Positions 45,485 to 58,562 of a stretch of DNA of 64,000 nt are shown one piece after another. Under the pieces are notes generated by a model. That model did not search any database. It was not told the origin of the DNA and saw only the letters and a program-made list of their open reading frames with translations. The stretch is from NCBI GenBank assembly GCA_030142905.1, contig JASJOG010000176.1:1-64000 (forward strand). The letters are read 5' to 3'. A program made the position numbers and the translations under genes. This DNA comes from Heliopora coerulea. Its lineage: Eukaryota; Cnidaria; Anthozoa; Scleralcyonacea; Helioporidae. Every line of letters begins with the position of its first letter. The first letter of the stretch is position 1.

Positions 45485-47581
45485 ATGTTTAAGGCCAAAG
45501 CGGAGGACTGTTTCTTCTTCCGAAAGAATCTGACATCATCGCCGATGCTGAATCAATATGGGATCAGCTTTAGCGAGAAAACCTACTTCCAGACGGCTAC
45601 ATTAAACAACAGAAAATCAAGAATTCAATTAAAGCTTTGGCCTGTAACTTCCAGGACTTCGACAACAAACGACTACACGACGACCACAAACGAATAATTA
45701 TCCTCAAACGTCTCAACGAGAAATACGCCATTCTAAAGCCCGACAAAGGAAACGGCGTCGTCTTGCAAAAGAAAGAAGACTACAAAAACTGCATAACTGG
45801 ACTTTTTGCCGATAAATCGAAGTTCTCAAAACTCAGCACGGACTGCACATTAACACAACTAACATCTCTACAAAACTACCTTCGGAACATCCACAACCGA
45901 GGTGAAATCAATGACGAAGAATACGCCAACATCCGACCGCAATCCACCAAACCAGCGCGAGTACACGGCTTTCCGAAAACCCGTAAACCTTTTGATGAGT
46001 TACCTCCATTCCGACCTATCATTCTCCCGACTGCTTAACCCACACACCCTTAACGACTTCAGCCTGCAAGACAGTTTCGACGTTGTAACACGTATTGAGA
46101 ACATCCCATAGAATTTATTCGCCGAAGGTTACAGATTTGTCTCCTTTGATGTTAAGTCGCTGTTTACGAATATCCCTCTCAAGAAAACCGTCGACATCAT
46201 CCTACACAGAATTTACAATGATAAACAACTAACTACTGCACTCAAGAAAAGAACACTGAAAAAGCTATTGTTAGATTCCTGTAAGAAAACACCTTTTTCT
46301 TTAAATGGAGATCTGTATAAACAAATTGACGGTGTCGCCATGGGCTCTCCTCTCGGTCAAACTCTTGCAAACATAATAATGACTGCATTAGAAGAAGATA
46401 TAGTTAAGAAACTAATAGACGCCAATACAATTAAATTTTATGTTCGTTATGTAGACGACACGTTAGTTCTCACGAAACCAACCGACATACCTATCATCCT
46501 AGAACCACTCAACAGTTACCATCGCCAAATTCAATTTACACATGAAGAGTTCGTGGACAATAATGATGTTCACTTCTTAGACATTAAAATAACTTTGTCT
46601 GGTACTACAATTTTCCGCAAATGTACCCACACCGACCAGTACATCCATCTATCCAGTTTTACACCCTGGTCCCGAAAAACCGCCTGGATCAGATCGTTAA
46701 TCCATCGTGCCCACAAGATTTGCAGCAATACAACTCTACTCACAGATGAAATACAAAACATTCAAAAGCTTATATCATAGAACGGGTTCACTAAACTTAT
46801 GTCCACACAACTTATCAAAACGTTCAGCACAGACCGGACCCTACCCAACCTTGACGATCTTACCCAGACCACAGAAGAAACTTCGCAGCCCCCCTAAATA
46901 TGGCTCCGTCTACCACATATTGGCAAACGTGGCACTACATTACTCCGGAAATTCAAGAAAAATCTCCTGCGCCTGATAAAACGTCCCTGTCGATTAATTG
47001 TCAACAGGAAGACCACCACCACAAACTGTTTTTTGTCGTGCAAGGACAAAACACCAAAAGAATACCAAAGTTCTGTGGTATACAGCTTTTCTTGCCCAGG
47101 TTGCCAACAATCATACATCGGAAAAACAGACTGATGCTTTTTCACGAGAATAAAAGAACACACAACTTGTCCGGACTCCGAAATTCACAACCACACCAAT
47201 TCTGTGTAAACAATTTCGGCACATCAAATCACTCTTTCGAATTTCGCTAGACGAACAAAGCCCGGACGAAACCTTACAAATCAGTTTATGTGACTTTATA
47301 TTTAACAACTACATAATTATTGACAAAGCCGATCATTGGTCGACATTGCTTTATAAGGAAGCTCTCGCCATCCGGCGCCTGAAACCGCAGCTCAACCACG
47401 GGACTAAAGCATCCCGAGAACTCATCATTTTCTATTAATAGATCTCACGTGATTGTCATTTGTATAAGTAGACCCCACCTGTAACCCAACAGCATTCCTG
47501 AAGATGACTAAAGCCTAGTCGAAACGTAGAATAAATTAAATATGCTATCGATTTTTGGAGTTACCGTTGTTTTGTATTTTA
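45485..47581 (+). mobile_element. Penelope-like retroelement, 5'-truncated and decayed
   Basis: Plus-strand coding pieces in order: N-terminal region ending AILKPDKGNGVVLQKKEDY and VHGFPKTRKP (45520-46035), reverse transcriptase FVSFDVKSLFTNIPLKKT, DGVAMGSPLGQTLANI and the intact catalytic FYVRYVDDTLVL (46115-46780), then a C-terminal GIY-YIG endonuclease with its cysteine motif (YSFSCPGCQQSYIGKT, near 47080-47130). This combination defines EN+ Penelope-like elements. Stops near 46035, 46110 and 46780 plus frameshifts kill it. The 3' end has a hammerhead ribozyme (47494-47532). The left edge follows sequence matching 14265 of unit 1, and the right edge precedes sequence matching 20918, so it occupies a deletion that removed D exons 1-2. 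Confidence 0.85.
47494..47532 (+). ncRNA. type I hammerhead ribozyme of the Penelope-like element
   Basis: All conserved parts are present: stem I ATTC/GAAT, core CTGAAGA, stem II GACTA/TAGTC with loop AAGCC, then GAAA and ACGT, with cleavage expected after GTA at 47526-47528. The palindromic ACGU would form stem III between two molecules, the dimeric form described for Penelope-like elements. In these elements the ribozyme is thought to process transcripts between terminal repeats. Confidence 0.8.
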
Positions 47582-47874
47582 GGTAGGTATGCATATATAC
47601 ACATTGATCAAACGCATCAATGATTAACTTATAAACAGTTAATAATTTAATTCGTTAGGAAAAACCAAAAGAAATTAATATTTAATTAGTGTATGCAAAA
47701 GTGGATACAAAATCCTTCTGATTTACGCAAACCTCTCTTCGCAGTTCTGGTCTACTGCACTAAACTCAGGAACTTTATCACACAAAATAAACTCGAAATG
47801 ATAGTGATCTTTCAAAGTAAGGAAATTGCTAAAACATTATCGGTGGCAGTAACTGAAGCGATCACGCTCAATAC

Positions 47875-48143
47875 CAGTGACGTAAGGAGCATCATCGGCT
47901 GCTATTGGGGCCTGGGGGTAAACATAAAACTTTGGGCATCGCCGCACCCCATTGCCAGTTTTAACAAAAAAAATTATTCCAACGATGGTATGACAATATT
48001 CTCGGGAATTTAATTGCGAGGGCCTTTGGTGTATTCTTAGTTCTCTTATTTAAGCGATTTTTTTATGACATCACGATATGGCGCCCCGTATATTTAGCCC
48101 CCAGGGCCAATTGCCCTTCCTTGCCAATGTCCCTACGTCACCG
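47875..48143. mobile_element. hAT-like MITE, CAGTGACGTA family, unit 2 copy
   Basis: Duplicated counterpart of 21195-21461, starting CAGTGACGTAAGGAGC and ending CCCTACGTCACCG. The sequence around it (47582-49375) is non-coding and matches 20918-22656. Confidence 0.65.
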
Positions 48144-50150
48144 ACTAGTTCATTTCGAAAGGTATTGCTTGACACAAAAACCCAAACAATATTACGCAAC
48201 ATTTGAACCGAACTGGCTTTGAGAAAGTTTGATAGTAAATTTACCTAAATTACAACAAAAATGTCCAGTACTTTAAGGCATGCTTGTTTGAGACAAGTGG
48301 GTTTTGGAGCACAATCTCCTCGCGGTAAGTTTTTGACTTTGTCTTAGTATCGGTCCCTCTTCGATCGTCCCATGCCGTCCCTCATCCTGGGGTATGCAAT
48401 GAACTATTAAGAGCAGAATTCCCGCCCATTATTTGCTTAAAACATTGAGCTCTAAAAAGACTGGAACGATACCTCGTAGTACCAGGCCTCACGATTGAAT
48501 GAAGCCGACATGAGGTTAGCCATGTAGGTCAAAAACACGTGTGGGCAAAAGTTGTATTGAACCTTTACTTTTCACTGACTGTTAATTCTGACAAGTATGC
48601 AATCCTACTGACGTTTTTCTCTACTTACTAAAGATTAAAAAGAAAACTGTTAAAAAATCTGAAATTTGGGTTAATTTTTTTGCAATATGTTGCGTGTTTT
48701 ATCACCCAGAGACTGGGATGACATGCAAATTGACCTTAAAGTCAACCTCCATGTTGGCTTCAAAATACGGTTTGCCGGTGTCGTTCCAGTCTTTTTAGAG
48801 TTAAATGGCTCAAAATGGCATGTTCTCTTTATTACGTCAGCCGAATATAAGTACGTGAATACCTTACAACATTTTCTTTTTCGACCGAATATTTAATACC
48901 TTTAGAGAATGGAATGAATTGCTTGTATTACCATAAGAAAGAAGATTTCGAAAAGCCTTCCGGTTCCTTCCGGTAGTTGTACTCAGCAGATAAATAAGGG
49001 GAACTGGCCAAAATTGCAAGACGTCTTTAAGTCTTCTGGGGCTAAACCGTATACATTAGACCGAGTAATCCAGGGGCGTAGGAACCATTTTATAACTTAT
49101 AAAACAGAAGCGGGTAGCCCACGAAAGGCTGAACACAGTACAAAATGGCTACTTTAATTTCTTTCCGAATTCTCTCTTCGGATACTGGAAAGAGAGTGGC
49201 TGACGAGGTTTTTCCGGTATAGCACAACCGATTTCGAGGACCACTGAGCCACGACTGAATCAAACTGATGTATGACATGAACGAAAGGTCCGCGTGTTTT
49301 CGACTAGAACGTGAGTCAATAGTGAGTTGAACGGTGGTTAAAGCAGCCACTTAACAGTGTTTGCAACCATTGCTGTTTGTGAAAACCTCCATGCAGTGTT
49401 AGCAATTGCCCAAAAATTTTAAAAATAAATTATGAATTTTAAAGTGCATATAAACCCTCTGCAGTTTTTATTTTTTTGTATAGAGGAACCAAAAAGAACT
49501 GATAAGTTCTTTTACAATTTTTGATTTAGTACATTCGTTTTGGAACTATATCACTTTAAATACGCCTACTCGCGTGAAAAAATCGCGCATTAACCAAGTC
49601 TGGAACTCAGGAACGTATAGATTTCACACAACAAAGAAAACTGCGTTTTGATCACAAAGTTATCAAAAACGCTTATATTTCGTGGAATAACAACCATGTC
49701 AAGCTCAAACATGGACTCTGACACGTATGAAAGTATATCTTCTGCTTCCGGTTCTTTTAATTTGCCTGGTTCCCAGGCCCTTATTGCGTTGAGAACAGGC
49801 ACGGAAATTTTGGACTGGGAGTTCAAAACTGGAATTTTTGGCAACACTTAAAGAGAGATATCTCGGAAACGACTGAACAAAATCTAAGTCTGTAAAAAAC
49901 CTTACTACTAGCCGGTTTTTAATTCCCTTTACAAAGAACCAAAATCCGTGAAGGGTTTATATGTACTTTAAAACTAAGGTGATGAAATGAATAGCTGCGG
50001 CCACAGTTCCTACGCCCTTGCAATTACTCCAATGACTTTACCCTAGACCATGCAAGTTTGTATGAGGTCGCTTATTAAGTAAAATCTTTTACCTCAAGTC
50101 GAGTTTATGAATAACTTTGGAAACTACTCAGTGAGATAAAAATAATATCG

Positions 50151-53100
50151 TCAGGAAAGTAACGATCGCGAACTAGGTCGGCCTTTAAACAGTCCCTCGA
50201 CTTCTTCAAGTGTTCGTCCTTTCGTTTCAGGGAGGAAGAAGAACACGAAGATTGCTGACAACAAACAAATCACTCCATAAAACCAGAATGCTCCTGCTGG
50301 AGTCAAAGCACTTTTAAGATCTGAGTATGTATAAACCACCAAGAAATTACCAAGCCAATTAACTTGAGTGGCAATACCGCTAGCAATGCCTCGGACATGA
50401 AGAGGAAATATCTCGGACATTACCAACCACGGAATCGGACCCCAACCCAAAGCGAAGCCGATAATAAACAGTGAAAGCGAAAGAAGAACAACACTATCGG
50501 GAAATCTTGTGAAGTACTTAGAAAAACCTAGAAGTACCATACTCATAGACATGAGGATGCCGGGAAAGATGAGAAGTTTTCTACGACCCAGTTTGTCAAC
50601 AATTAAACACGCAATTCCGGTAGCAACAAACTGAACCGCTGCGATGACAATTGAAATAGCGGGACCATCGTTAAAGCCAGTTTCGCGGAGGATTGTAGCA
50701 GCATATGTGAGGACGGCATTGACCCCACCAAGCTGTTGAAATAACATTAATGAAACAGACAATATAAGAGGTCGGTATATGGTGGGTTTTTTAATTTCCC
50801 CCAGCGACAAGGTTTCAGAATTACCTAAAACAAGAAACAAGCAATGAATAATAATCTCCAAAACATAGACATTGTGTAGATTGAAAAAAATGCCGTCAAC
50901 CAGAAATAAAGTAGCTGTGACGCATATGCCATGAGCGTAAAAATTGGTTTTAGAATTTGCATTCTGCATTAATGGTGAGTTAGTTCACCAAATTTCGATT
51001 ACTCTGTTCGATTTCATGACTCAGTTTTCGTTTCTCGGTTGCGCGAATGCGATATTCTCTTCCGCAGGAATGGCGGGAATAATGGGGGTATTCAAAAATC
51101 AAATGCTAACTGAATAGTGAGAATTATCCCTCACGAAAATTTCACATGTGAAAATTTCACAAATGTCATTTCACAAGTGGAAAAACACTAATATACAAAA
51201 CATGTATATCGCATATGAAAGGGCAGATTCCAGTGGCGTAACTGGTGAGTGATGGGGGGGGGGGGGGGGCGCGACTTGCCCCCCAACAGAAAATTTCGTC
51301 GGAAAAATTTGCTCTGTCGGGAATAACCGAAAAGGTTATTTCGTATTTTACTAGCTAGATTTTATAGAAGCTCTTTTCAACAAATTATTTATATTGCTCA
51401 CGGTCTCGGTATTCAAAGCAATATACCTTAATTATGTTTTAAAGATTGAACTAAATCGAATTGCCTTTCGCCGGATTTTATGAGCCAGACGGCTTAGCTG
51501 CGTGCCTTTTTTGTGCAAACCAGAATGAAGCAGTACGCTGACCGTGTTGATTTGTTTACAATGCGCTAGTGATAGGTCACTTTTGAGATACCAGACATGC
51601 TGCAATCGAGAGAACTTTGGGAGTTTAACTTCATCAGTCCGTTTAATCGTTTAAGAAATCATAATACGAATAGATAATACGTATTCATAATTAAGATTCA
51701 TAATTAACTTCATAAGATTCATAAGATTCATAATTCATAATTAACGGCCCAAACAAAGAACCATTCATTACCACATTTCTTGATAATAAATTCAAAAATA
51801 GACGATTGAGAGGCTATTTCATAAACGCTTGTCTCGTCTTTTACCAGGGTTTACAAATATTCGAGAACAATAAAAAGTACTCGGCCTACCTCCTCGTCAT
51901 ATTCATTGTTTTCTAGCAAGAAATAATAGTGAAAATTCTTGTTTTACCAACGAGAAAGAACAGTGAAAATCACTCGGTCTACGGCCTCGTGATTTTTATT
52001 GTTCTCTCGTGTTTGTAACCCCTCATAAAACTCTCGCCCTCCTTTATGAAATATTACATACAACATCGTAGAGGTTGAGGACAATAGATAATTCCAAGGA
52101 TAATCAATCTTAAACATAATGTTATAAAGTTTGTCGGGAAAATTAGGTTTTCACCCCTCCACAAAAAAACGCCACTTACGCCACTGGCAGATTCGCATGC
52201 GGAAATTAATTTCACTGGCCTAAATTTCCATAACACATATGGAATTGAAACATTTTCACATACGAAGCACTATTTTCATACGCGAAATAACATGTGAAAT
52301 GTTTGGAAGGGATTCGAACAGCATGAATTGTTGAACAGCACAACACGTCTTAGATTGACAATGATCGAAAACGACGTTCTACAGTTGGGAATAAAAGTAC
52401 AAACTAGGATTACATGTTAAGTATGGAATTATGAACTGTGCAAAACTTCCATCCTACATTTGGGCCTTCTGATTAATAGGCACCGACTTGTCATTGGTTA
52501 ATCGTGAAAATTTCTCTTCGAGTTCCCTGAAGATGATTCTGAAATAGAATCGAAATACTGCACATCCACATGTATAATCCTTTAATTGTAAAAATCTCTC
52601 ATGCAACTGCAATGGGTTCAACGAGTATTCCTTTCCCAGTTGAGTCGATAGTTCACCTGGTAAAGCATCGGGCTAGGCACCTGAAGATGTGGGTTCAAAT
52701 CCCGCTTGGATCAACTCAGTTCTTCAAGATGACTTCCACAACTGGGATTTTCTCTTCATGTTAACCTGAGGATGATCCTGACATGTACTGTATGCTATAC
52801 CAACCTTACTGTGGGAAATGCCTCTCTAATCTAAACTGAACTTACCGAAAGTACTTCGAACTATATCTTGACATTCCTCCTCGCAATCCTCCTGAGATCC
52901 CCCTCTTAGCCATTTCATAACTTGGATAGCTTCAGGCATTCTGTCATTCTTGACCAACCAGCGCGGTGTCTCTGGCATGGCGGCCATGAGCACTATCATC
53001 AGGGTGGGTGGAACAGCACCAGCTATGGCCAACCAGCGAAAACGTCTGAACCACGCTCCAAGGGAATAAGCGATGAGCGTGCCCAAACTTATGTTCAATT

Positions 53101-56100
53101 GATTGCCACTACCAAGGGCTCCTCTGTATTTGGCTGGTGAAATCTCAGCAATATAAACCTTGAAAACAAAGGCTAGTCATTCCTCTTTCGATGTTTTGTG
53201 TGGTAGATGCATCGCTAAAGCAAAAACCCTTACAAGTAACGATTTAATTCACGGCTCCACATGACGCCAGGGCGGCCATCTCGGCTGAACTTTAAAAAGA
53301 ACCTTGTTAACTTCATTTGTAGTATGTGACACAAACATGGCCTTGCATAATTGTCCAGCCAACAAGACCTTGTTTAGAGTGCTGGCGTTACAAGACTAGA
53401 ACACTTCCTAAGCTTGAAGTAACAAAACAAAAAAATGGAATTCGCATAGGCAGTTCAGAACAAAGTAGAAAAATGTTGAAGGAAGTACATTGCCAAAAAT
53501 TGAGAGGACAAGGTACTGATGCTTCGAGCGAAATACTTACATCAGAGCATAATGTGAGAGTTCCTCGAGAGTTCTTTCCCAGATGGTCTCTCAAATCATT
53601 TCAGTGTTTTCAAGCAAACCCATCGTTTACAAAGTCATTTGGATTCAGCCGTATGGCGTTGCTTTTCTACTGCTAAGGACAGTTTATTTTGGGAACTGAG
53701 TTATCTCGGATAAAGATTGTACACTTAACCAAGGTATTGTACGACTGGAATATGTTGGCAGTGTTTTCCGTCAGGTGACGTAATGAGGTGACGTCATACC
53801 AACGTCATCAAGAAAACTTAAGAGAATCGATAATTTTTGCCATCATCGAGCTTTAGTTTGTGCTCTCTATCGGAAAGCGTGCATGTAATTATCTGGTGAT
53901 CAAACACTAACGTTATTTCATTTCTAGTGAATTTTAAGGCACATCATCGAGCAATAGAACTTTACGTTCATATATCGAGAACAAGTTGTCTGAAAAGACT
54001 TGAATATTTGCAGTCATTCTAATTTTCAATTTTTCGACATAATGGGGGGTTGCCACTCAGATTTTTGCATTCATGATAGTACTAAGGCCCCAAAACAAAA
54101 TATGAAATAAAAAAATAATGGACATCACACAGAGTTTAATATACCCAAAGTGGCAATTCCCAAGTTGTCAATATGATTTTCTTACCGGTACAGTCAGAGA
54201 AATAACTCCCAATCCCAAACCTGTTATAATCCTTCCAAGTAAAAGATGGAGCTCACTGTTCGCTGCAGCAATTATCTCCCATCCAATGACAAATGGAACC
54301 GAGCACAACATTATTGTAGCTTTTCTTCCAAACTTGTCAATAAGATAACTTCCCAATAAACTGCTTCCCATCGCACCAAGACAGAAAATGGACTAAACCG
54401 AGTAAATACTGAGAATCATGATTTGACACAACCAAGCTTCAATAGTTTAAAAAGCTGCATTAGATATAGTATTTAAAATACGAAAGGCAGTTCTTAATTT
54501 ACCAATGTGTTTAATCCCCACCTCCACGCCACCTAAGAGTGACAACGGATATCGACGCACAGCTCAAAAGATATTTTTTTATGCAAATTCTCAAGACGTA
54601 GGCCAAATTAAGAAAGTTCGCATCATGGAAATTCTTAATGCCAATTTTACATAACAACTGCGCGACGTGACTTCATGACCGCCATATTGGAAAGCAATCT
54701 TTTGGCCTCGCAAAAAAGTGAATATTCACCAAAAGTTCACTTACAAATTTTACAAGTATATTAGCCTCTGTTTGATGGATCTATTTTCACTTGAGAAGAT
54801 ATTAACCCGTTCCTGTCCGAGACGACTCCCCACGACGAGTGAAATAGTCTGGAGTTAGCCAGAGTAAATTCAAAAAGTCGGCTACTAACCGGAAAGAGTT
54901 AAAGATGTTCAGAAAAATAGAAACCTCTTTTGCAAATAATTGCAATCTATAGTCCTACGATCCCAAACAGAGTGATATTACACTAAATGGGCTTAACATG
55001 CCACGTTAATACGTAAAAGGCTATTAAATCTATTATTATGTTATTAAATCTATCATCACATTCGTTATTCCCAAAGAGGGCTATTGGGGCATTCCCTTTT
55101 TTTCTATGCATTACGTAACACAATATCAAGATGTATAAGTACAATGTTAGGTAGATTCTAGATCTTTCTCTCCAATTTGATAGATGAAAGTTCAGACGAA
55201 TGGTCGAAGTGAGCTAGATTGCGAACAGGAGTAAGATGTACTTGATCATATTAAAAACTGACAGCGATGGTTAAACGAGGCGTAACCGAGTGTTTTTCTA
55301 AAGCACTTCGACGTTGTTAAATACATCAAATAGAACGCTTTGGGACGTCGTCTCGGGAGAACGCATTTCATAGATCCGATTTCTGGACATTTGGAAAATA
55401 TAGACTGTATTAATATCTTCAACTCTTTCCAGCAGGATCAGGTCTCTTATTACTTTGGCTTCGCTTACACTACACCAAAAGATCTTTGAATTAAAAAAGT
55501 ACTCGGATTCACAGAAAAATTGTATTCGGATCCGTTGACCATTTACACAGGAAAAAATATCTGGATTAATGGTATGCTCGCGTTAAGGCAAACAGCGCTT
55601 TCTTGTCTAAAATGGACATAAATCGTCGCAAATTTTATTGAAAGTAACGCCGGACAACCGAAAAAATTATTTCCATTCTTTGTTTATTCCAGCCTCCAAT
55701 AAAAAATTGTCCCACCACTGGCTGCTTCGGCTGTCATTAACAAAAACGAAAAAGATTTCCCAAAGTCTTAAGCCTGGTTCACACGAGCGACATAAGCATA
55801 AGGACAAGATCAATTCGAAAACAAAGCATGATATCTCCTCTGAGACTTGCGAAGATAAAAAGGGAATGTTTCTTTGTTTCGTCTTTTGTTCGGCTCTTGG
55901 TTTATGCTTAGACTATGATCTTATGCTTATGATTACGACGATCCTTATGTCGCAGGCTTCACTTCATTCCTTTGTTTTACCTTTCGTTTTGTCCTTATGA
56001 TTATGTTTATGCTGGAGAAATTTAGTCGAGTGTAAACGCAGCCTTTGCCTTGGTTCACGCAAGACGATTTTACTAGTCAAGGGGACATCCTGCCGGGAAA

Positions 56101-57384
56101 GGATTAAATTAGTCGGGTCAAAGTCGAATGCAACAAATCACAATGTGATTGTCTCGTAAGATTGGTCCTCCTGGGTAACACAAATTGTATCGACGCACAA
56201 TTCCTATTACACCTCTCTTGTAAGGAAACTGTACGACCTAAGACTCGTGAGTTGATCATATACATGAGAAGGAATAATCTAATACGACAATATTGTGCAA
56301 AGGCCCTTCGTCAGAGAAAGAAATGTGTTCAGAAGTCATTCTCTGACGAAGAGCCTTTGCTCGAAACGTTGGAATTCTTTGAGATCAGTCACGGCAGTTA
56401 TCAACATTTCAACTTTTTTACCTCATTTATCACTGTCAACGCAGTATTCTATTCTAATAAAATTGCGTAAAGCTAAATACAAATGAGTTGACTTTTCTGT
56501 CCAACATCGTTGTCAAACAAAGTTAGATGAAAACATCATCTGACAGGGTTTCACACCCGATCTGACATTTTCAAACGACTCCCGTGAGGTGTCCTCATAT
56601 CAGTTCGTGTTGATTGGCTTGTTATTGGTGAGCATATTATGTTATCCGATACTGTCAGCTGAAGCAGAACAAATTCTGCTTTCATCTGAAAGTCGATATG
56701 TGGGAAACCAATTTGCCGATTGACTGAGCACACGAACCGATTGATAATCAAATATTGAATCCAAATATTGAGTCCGATTAATTGGTTAAAAATCCGAAAA
56801 GCAGGGTCCAACAATTCGCATCGTGAGCTAGAGTCGACATCCAACGGATCAGGTGCAAAAACCGGAATCGATTGAATCATCTGAACCATCTGTATTGCAT
56901 GAAGTCAGTATTAGAGAAGAAAATGCAAATAAGAGTTGGCCCAGTCTATGCAGTTGCTTGATTTTGGTATTACGTCGATTCCTCTTTTATCAATTTTCTT
57001 CAGTTTTTATTCATGAAATACATTATGATTCGGCAGATTCAGAAATATTGCGATTCGACACTGGACATTATAGGGGTGTGAGTTATGTTTTGATAGCTTG
57101 ACACTTTACATCTGTGTGTGTTAGAAATAAACAATCTTTACGATAAGGTGTACTCAACTACTTACCCCAAACCATGATACTCCTCCATCACCCAAGCCAA
57201 GCTGTTGCCGGAGTTCCTCGTTAACTGGGGATGAATATCCCAAAGCAAATCCATAACTAAGAGGTCCCAAACAAGCAATTGCCCAAGCCATCAAAATATT
57301 GAACCGTAGCTTCGTGTGTCCATCGCGAGAGAAAAAGGAAGCACTTTCCACAAGAGATGTGCGCGACGTCATTTCTGTGTCCAT
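50151..57384 (-). CDS. facilitative sugar transporter E (GLUT6/8-like)
   Basis: Complete four-exon gene: 57384-57166, 54392-54186, 53158-52846, 50824-50151; GT-AG junctions join to 470 aa. Duplicate of gene C, about 15% different in exon 3-4 protein. Motifs: YGFALGYSSP in TM1, DKFGRK after TM2, PETPRWL after TM6, QQLGGVN in TM7 (both sugar-binding glutamines kept, unlike C), DKLGRRK after TM8, [15 protein letters not shown] in TM10, [15 protein letters not shown]. The C stop codon TGA is CGA here, so the protein runs ten residues further to SRSLLS. Start ATG at 57384 (MDTEMTS) matches C. Expected role: uptake or intracellular transfer of hexose; the true substrate is unknown. Confidence 0.9.
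51231..52186. mobile_element. 956-bp hAT-like element in intron 3 of E
   Basis: Starts CAGTGGCGTAACTGG and ends CTTACGCCACTG, with a perfect 8-bp target duplication GCAGATTC (51223-51230, 52187-52194). The empty site is seen in gene C near 24860 (GGAAGATTC). It has a G-run near 51257-51269 and no recognisable transposase. The insertion postdates the duplication. Confidence 0.85.
52525..52770 (+). repeat. tRNA-like repeat, family 1, in intron 3 of E
   Basis: Counterpart of 25185-25440. The hammerhead-like block is best preserved here: CTGAAGA (52527-52533), 5-bp stem GATTC/GAATC, then GAAA (52552-52555). The tRNA-like part (52638-52712) has a consensus B-box GGGTTCAAATCCC. It lacks the ACGT that would form the dimeric stem III. 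Confidence 0.65.
55775..56038. mobile_element. MITE, GTTCACACGAGCGACAT family, copy 3
   Basis: Unit 2 counterpart of 28661-28893, longer by an internal segment also present in the copy at 19431-19683. It lies in intron 1 of gene E. Confidence 0.65.
56338..56375 (+). ncRNA. hammerhead-ribozyme motif in intron 1 of E
   Basis: Stem I ATTCT/GGAAT (five pairs including one G-U), core CTGACGA, stem II GAGC/GCTC, then GAAACGTT with the ACGT palindrome. All type I dimeric hammerhead parts are present, whereas the duplicate in gene C lost stem I. It is preceded by an inverted partial copy (near 56300-56320) and lies antisense to gene E. Confidence 0.65.
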
Positions 57385-58562
57385 TGTGTTGCTCCTTGAC
57401 AAGAAGAAACAAATCGAAGCAATCAATGTATATCTTCTCACTCCAGCTCAATTTTCTCTCTGTTCTCTTTTGCCTGTGGTATTGATTTACCAGGCTGAAA
57501 TTGGTAAATCCCCAAAATTCTGCACTAAAACTCCCAAAATGTTTGAAAATTTCCCAAGACACAATGAATACAGCTACAAAGACAGTGATACTCACTTTGA
57601 ATCAAAATTAGTACCTCTTGCTTCTTCGTTCCTAACTTTTGTATTGACGATGCGGTTGCATGAGGGTCATGGGACACACATCTGGGAACACCTCCTGTAA
57701 TCCGCGACGGGGCAGCGGAATAAGTCCTCATGTATTGCGTTACCAGCCTGAGATTAGAACACTGTCATGATTGCTTCTTAGCCAGTTCAAGCGTATTCCC
57801 GAGAATTCCCAGCATCTCCTGAAACACGAAAAATAGCACTACAACAACAGAGTTCGCCTTTTCTTAACCAAGAACCATAACTTCTTGCCTTCTTTGCTCT
57901 TACTTTTTGTGGCGACAAAGCACCTATATGAAAATCACGGGACTCACCTCTGGAAACGTCTTGTTCAATCCGAGGTGGAGTAGGGGCAGAAAAATCCTTC
58001 TTTACAGTGTTGTGTGTTCGAAATTTGGAACTTCTTGGGATCTCACTTCGCTCAAACTAATAACCTAGATTTGCCAAGACACGAAAATCAAAGCTGTTGT
58101 ATCGTTGTTTGCCAACTTTTAACCAAAATTATCTTGTGCCCTTCACTGCCCCCTAGCTTTAGTAGTAGTGACAGTGTTACATAAGAATCGTGCAGCATAC
58201 GTCATAGGACGCTTCGCTCAATTCAACGCACTGAGTGGCGAGGACTTTGGATAGTGTGTTACTTGTATGAAATTCAAAAATATTATGAGACTGGAACACT
58301 AAAATTCCCAAGAACTTGCCAACTTTCCCTAGTCAAGAAAAGTAGAAACGCAGAAAGGATTCTGTGAGAACGATGTTACAGTGTCTGCATACGTCGAAAT
58401 AAAAATAACTTTCTAAAACTAATGAGCGGTTTATAGAGAGTCGTAACTTCAAGGTCGATCGGGAGTCATGTGACAGTTGGAAACCCTCGTTCAGAACGGG
58501 CAGCGAAAGGGGAAAAAATTTGGAAATTGCCGGTAAAGATTATCTTAGTTAATGATAGTAGT

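Larger units (their letters stand above)
31978..58562. repeat. tandem segmental duplication, unit 2 (genes D and E)
   Basis: Collinear with 12396-31943. Length grew to 26.6 kb through an 11.6 kb nested transposon insertion (32086-43696), a Penelope-like element (45485-47581) and a 956-bp hAT-like element. It lost about 6.65 kb corresponding to 14266-20918. The right edge at 58562 is where similarity to unit 1 stops. Confidence 0.9.

Noticed and set aside
56162..56470. 102-codon plus-strand frame
   Set aside because: Covers the hammerhead and foldback repeat in intron 1 of E; the C duplicate (29040-29330) does not keep the frame.
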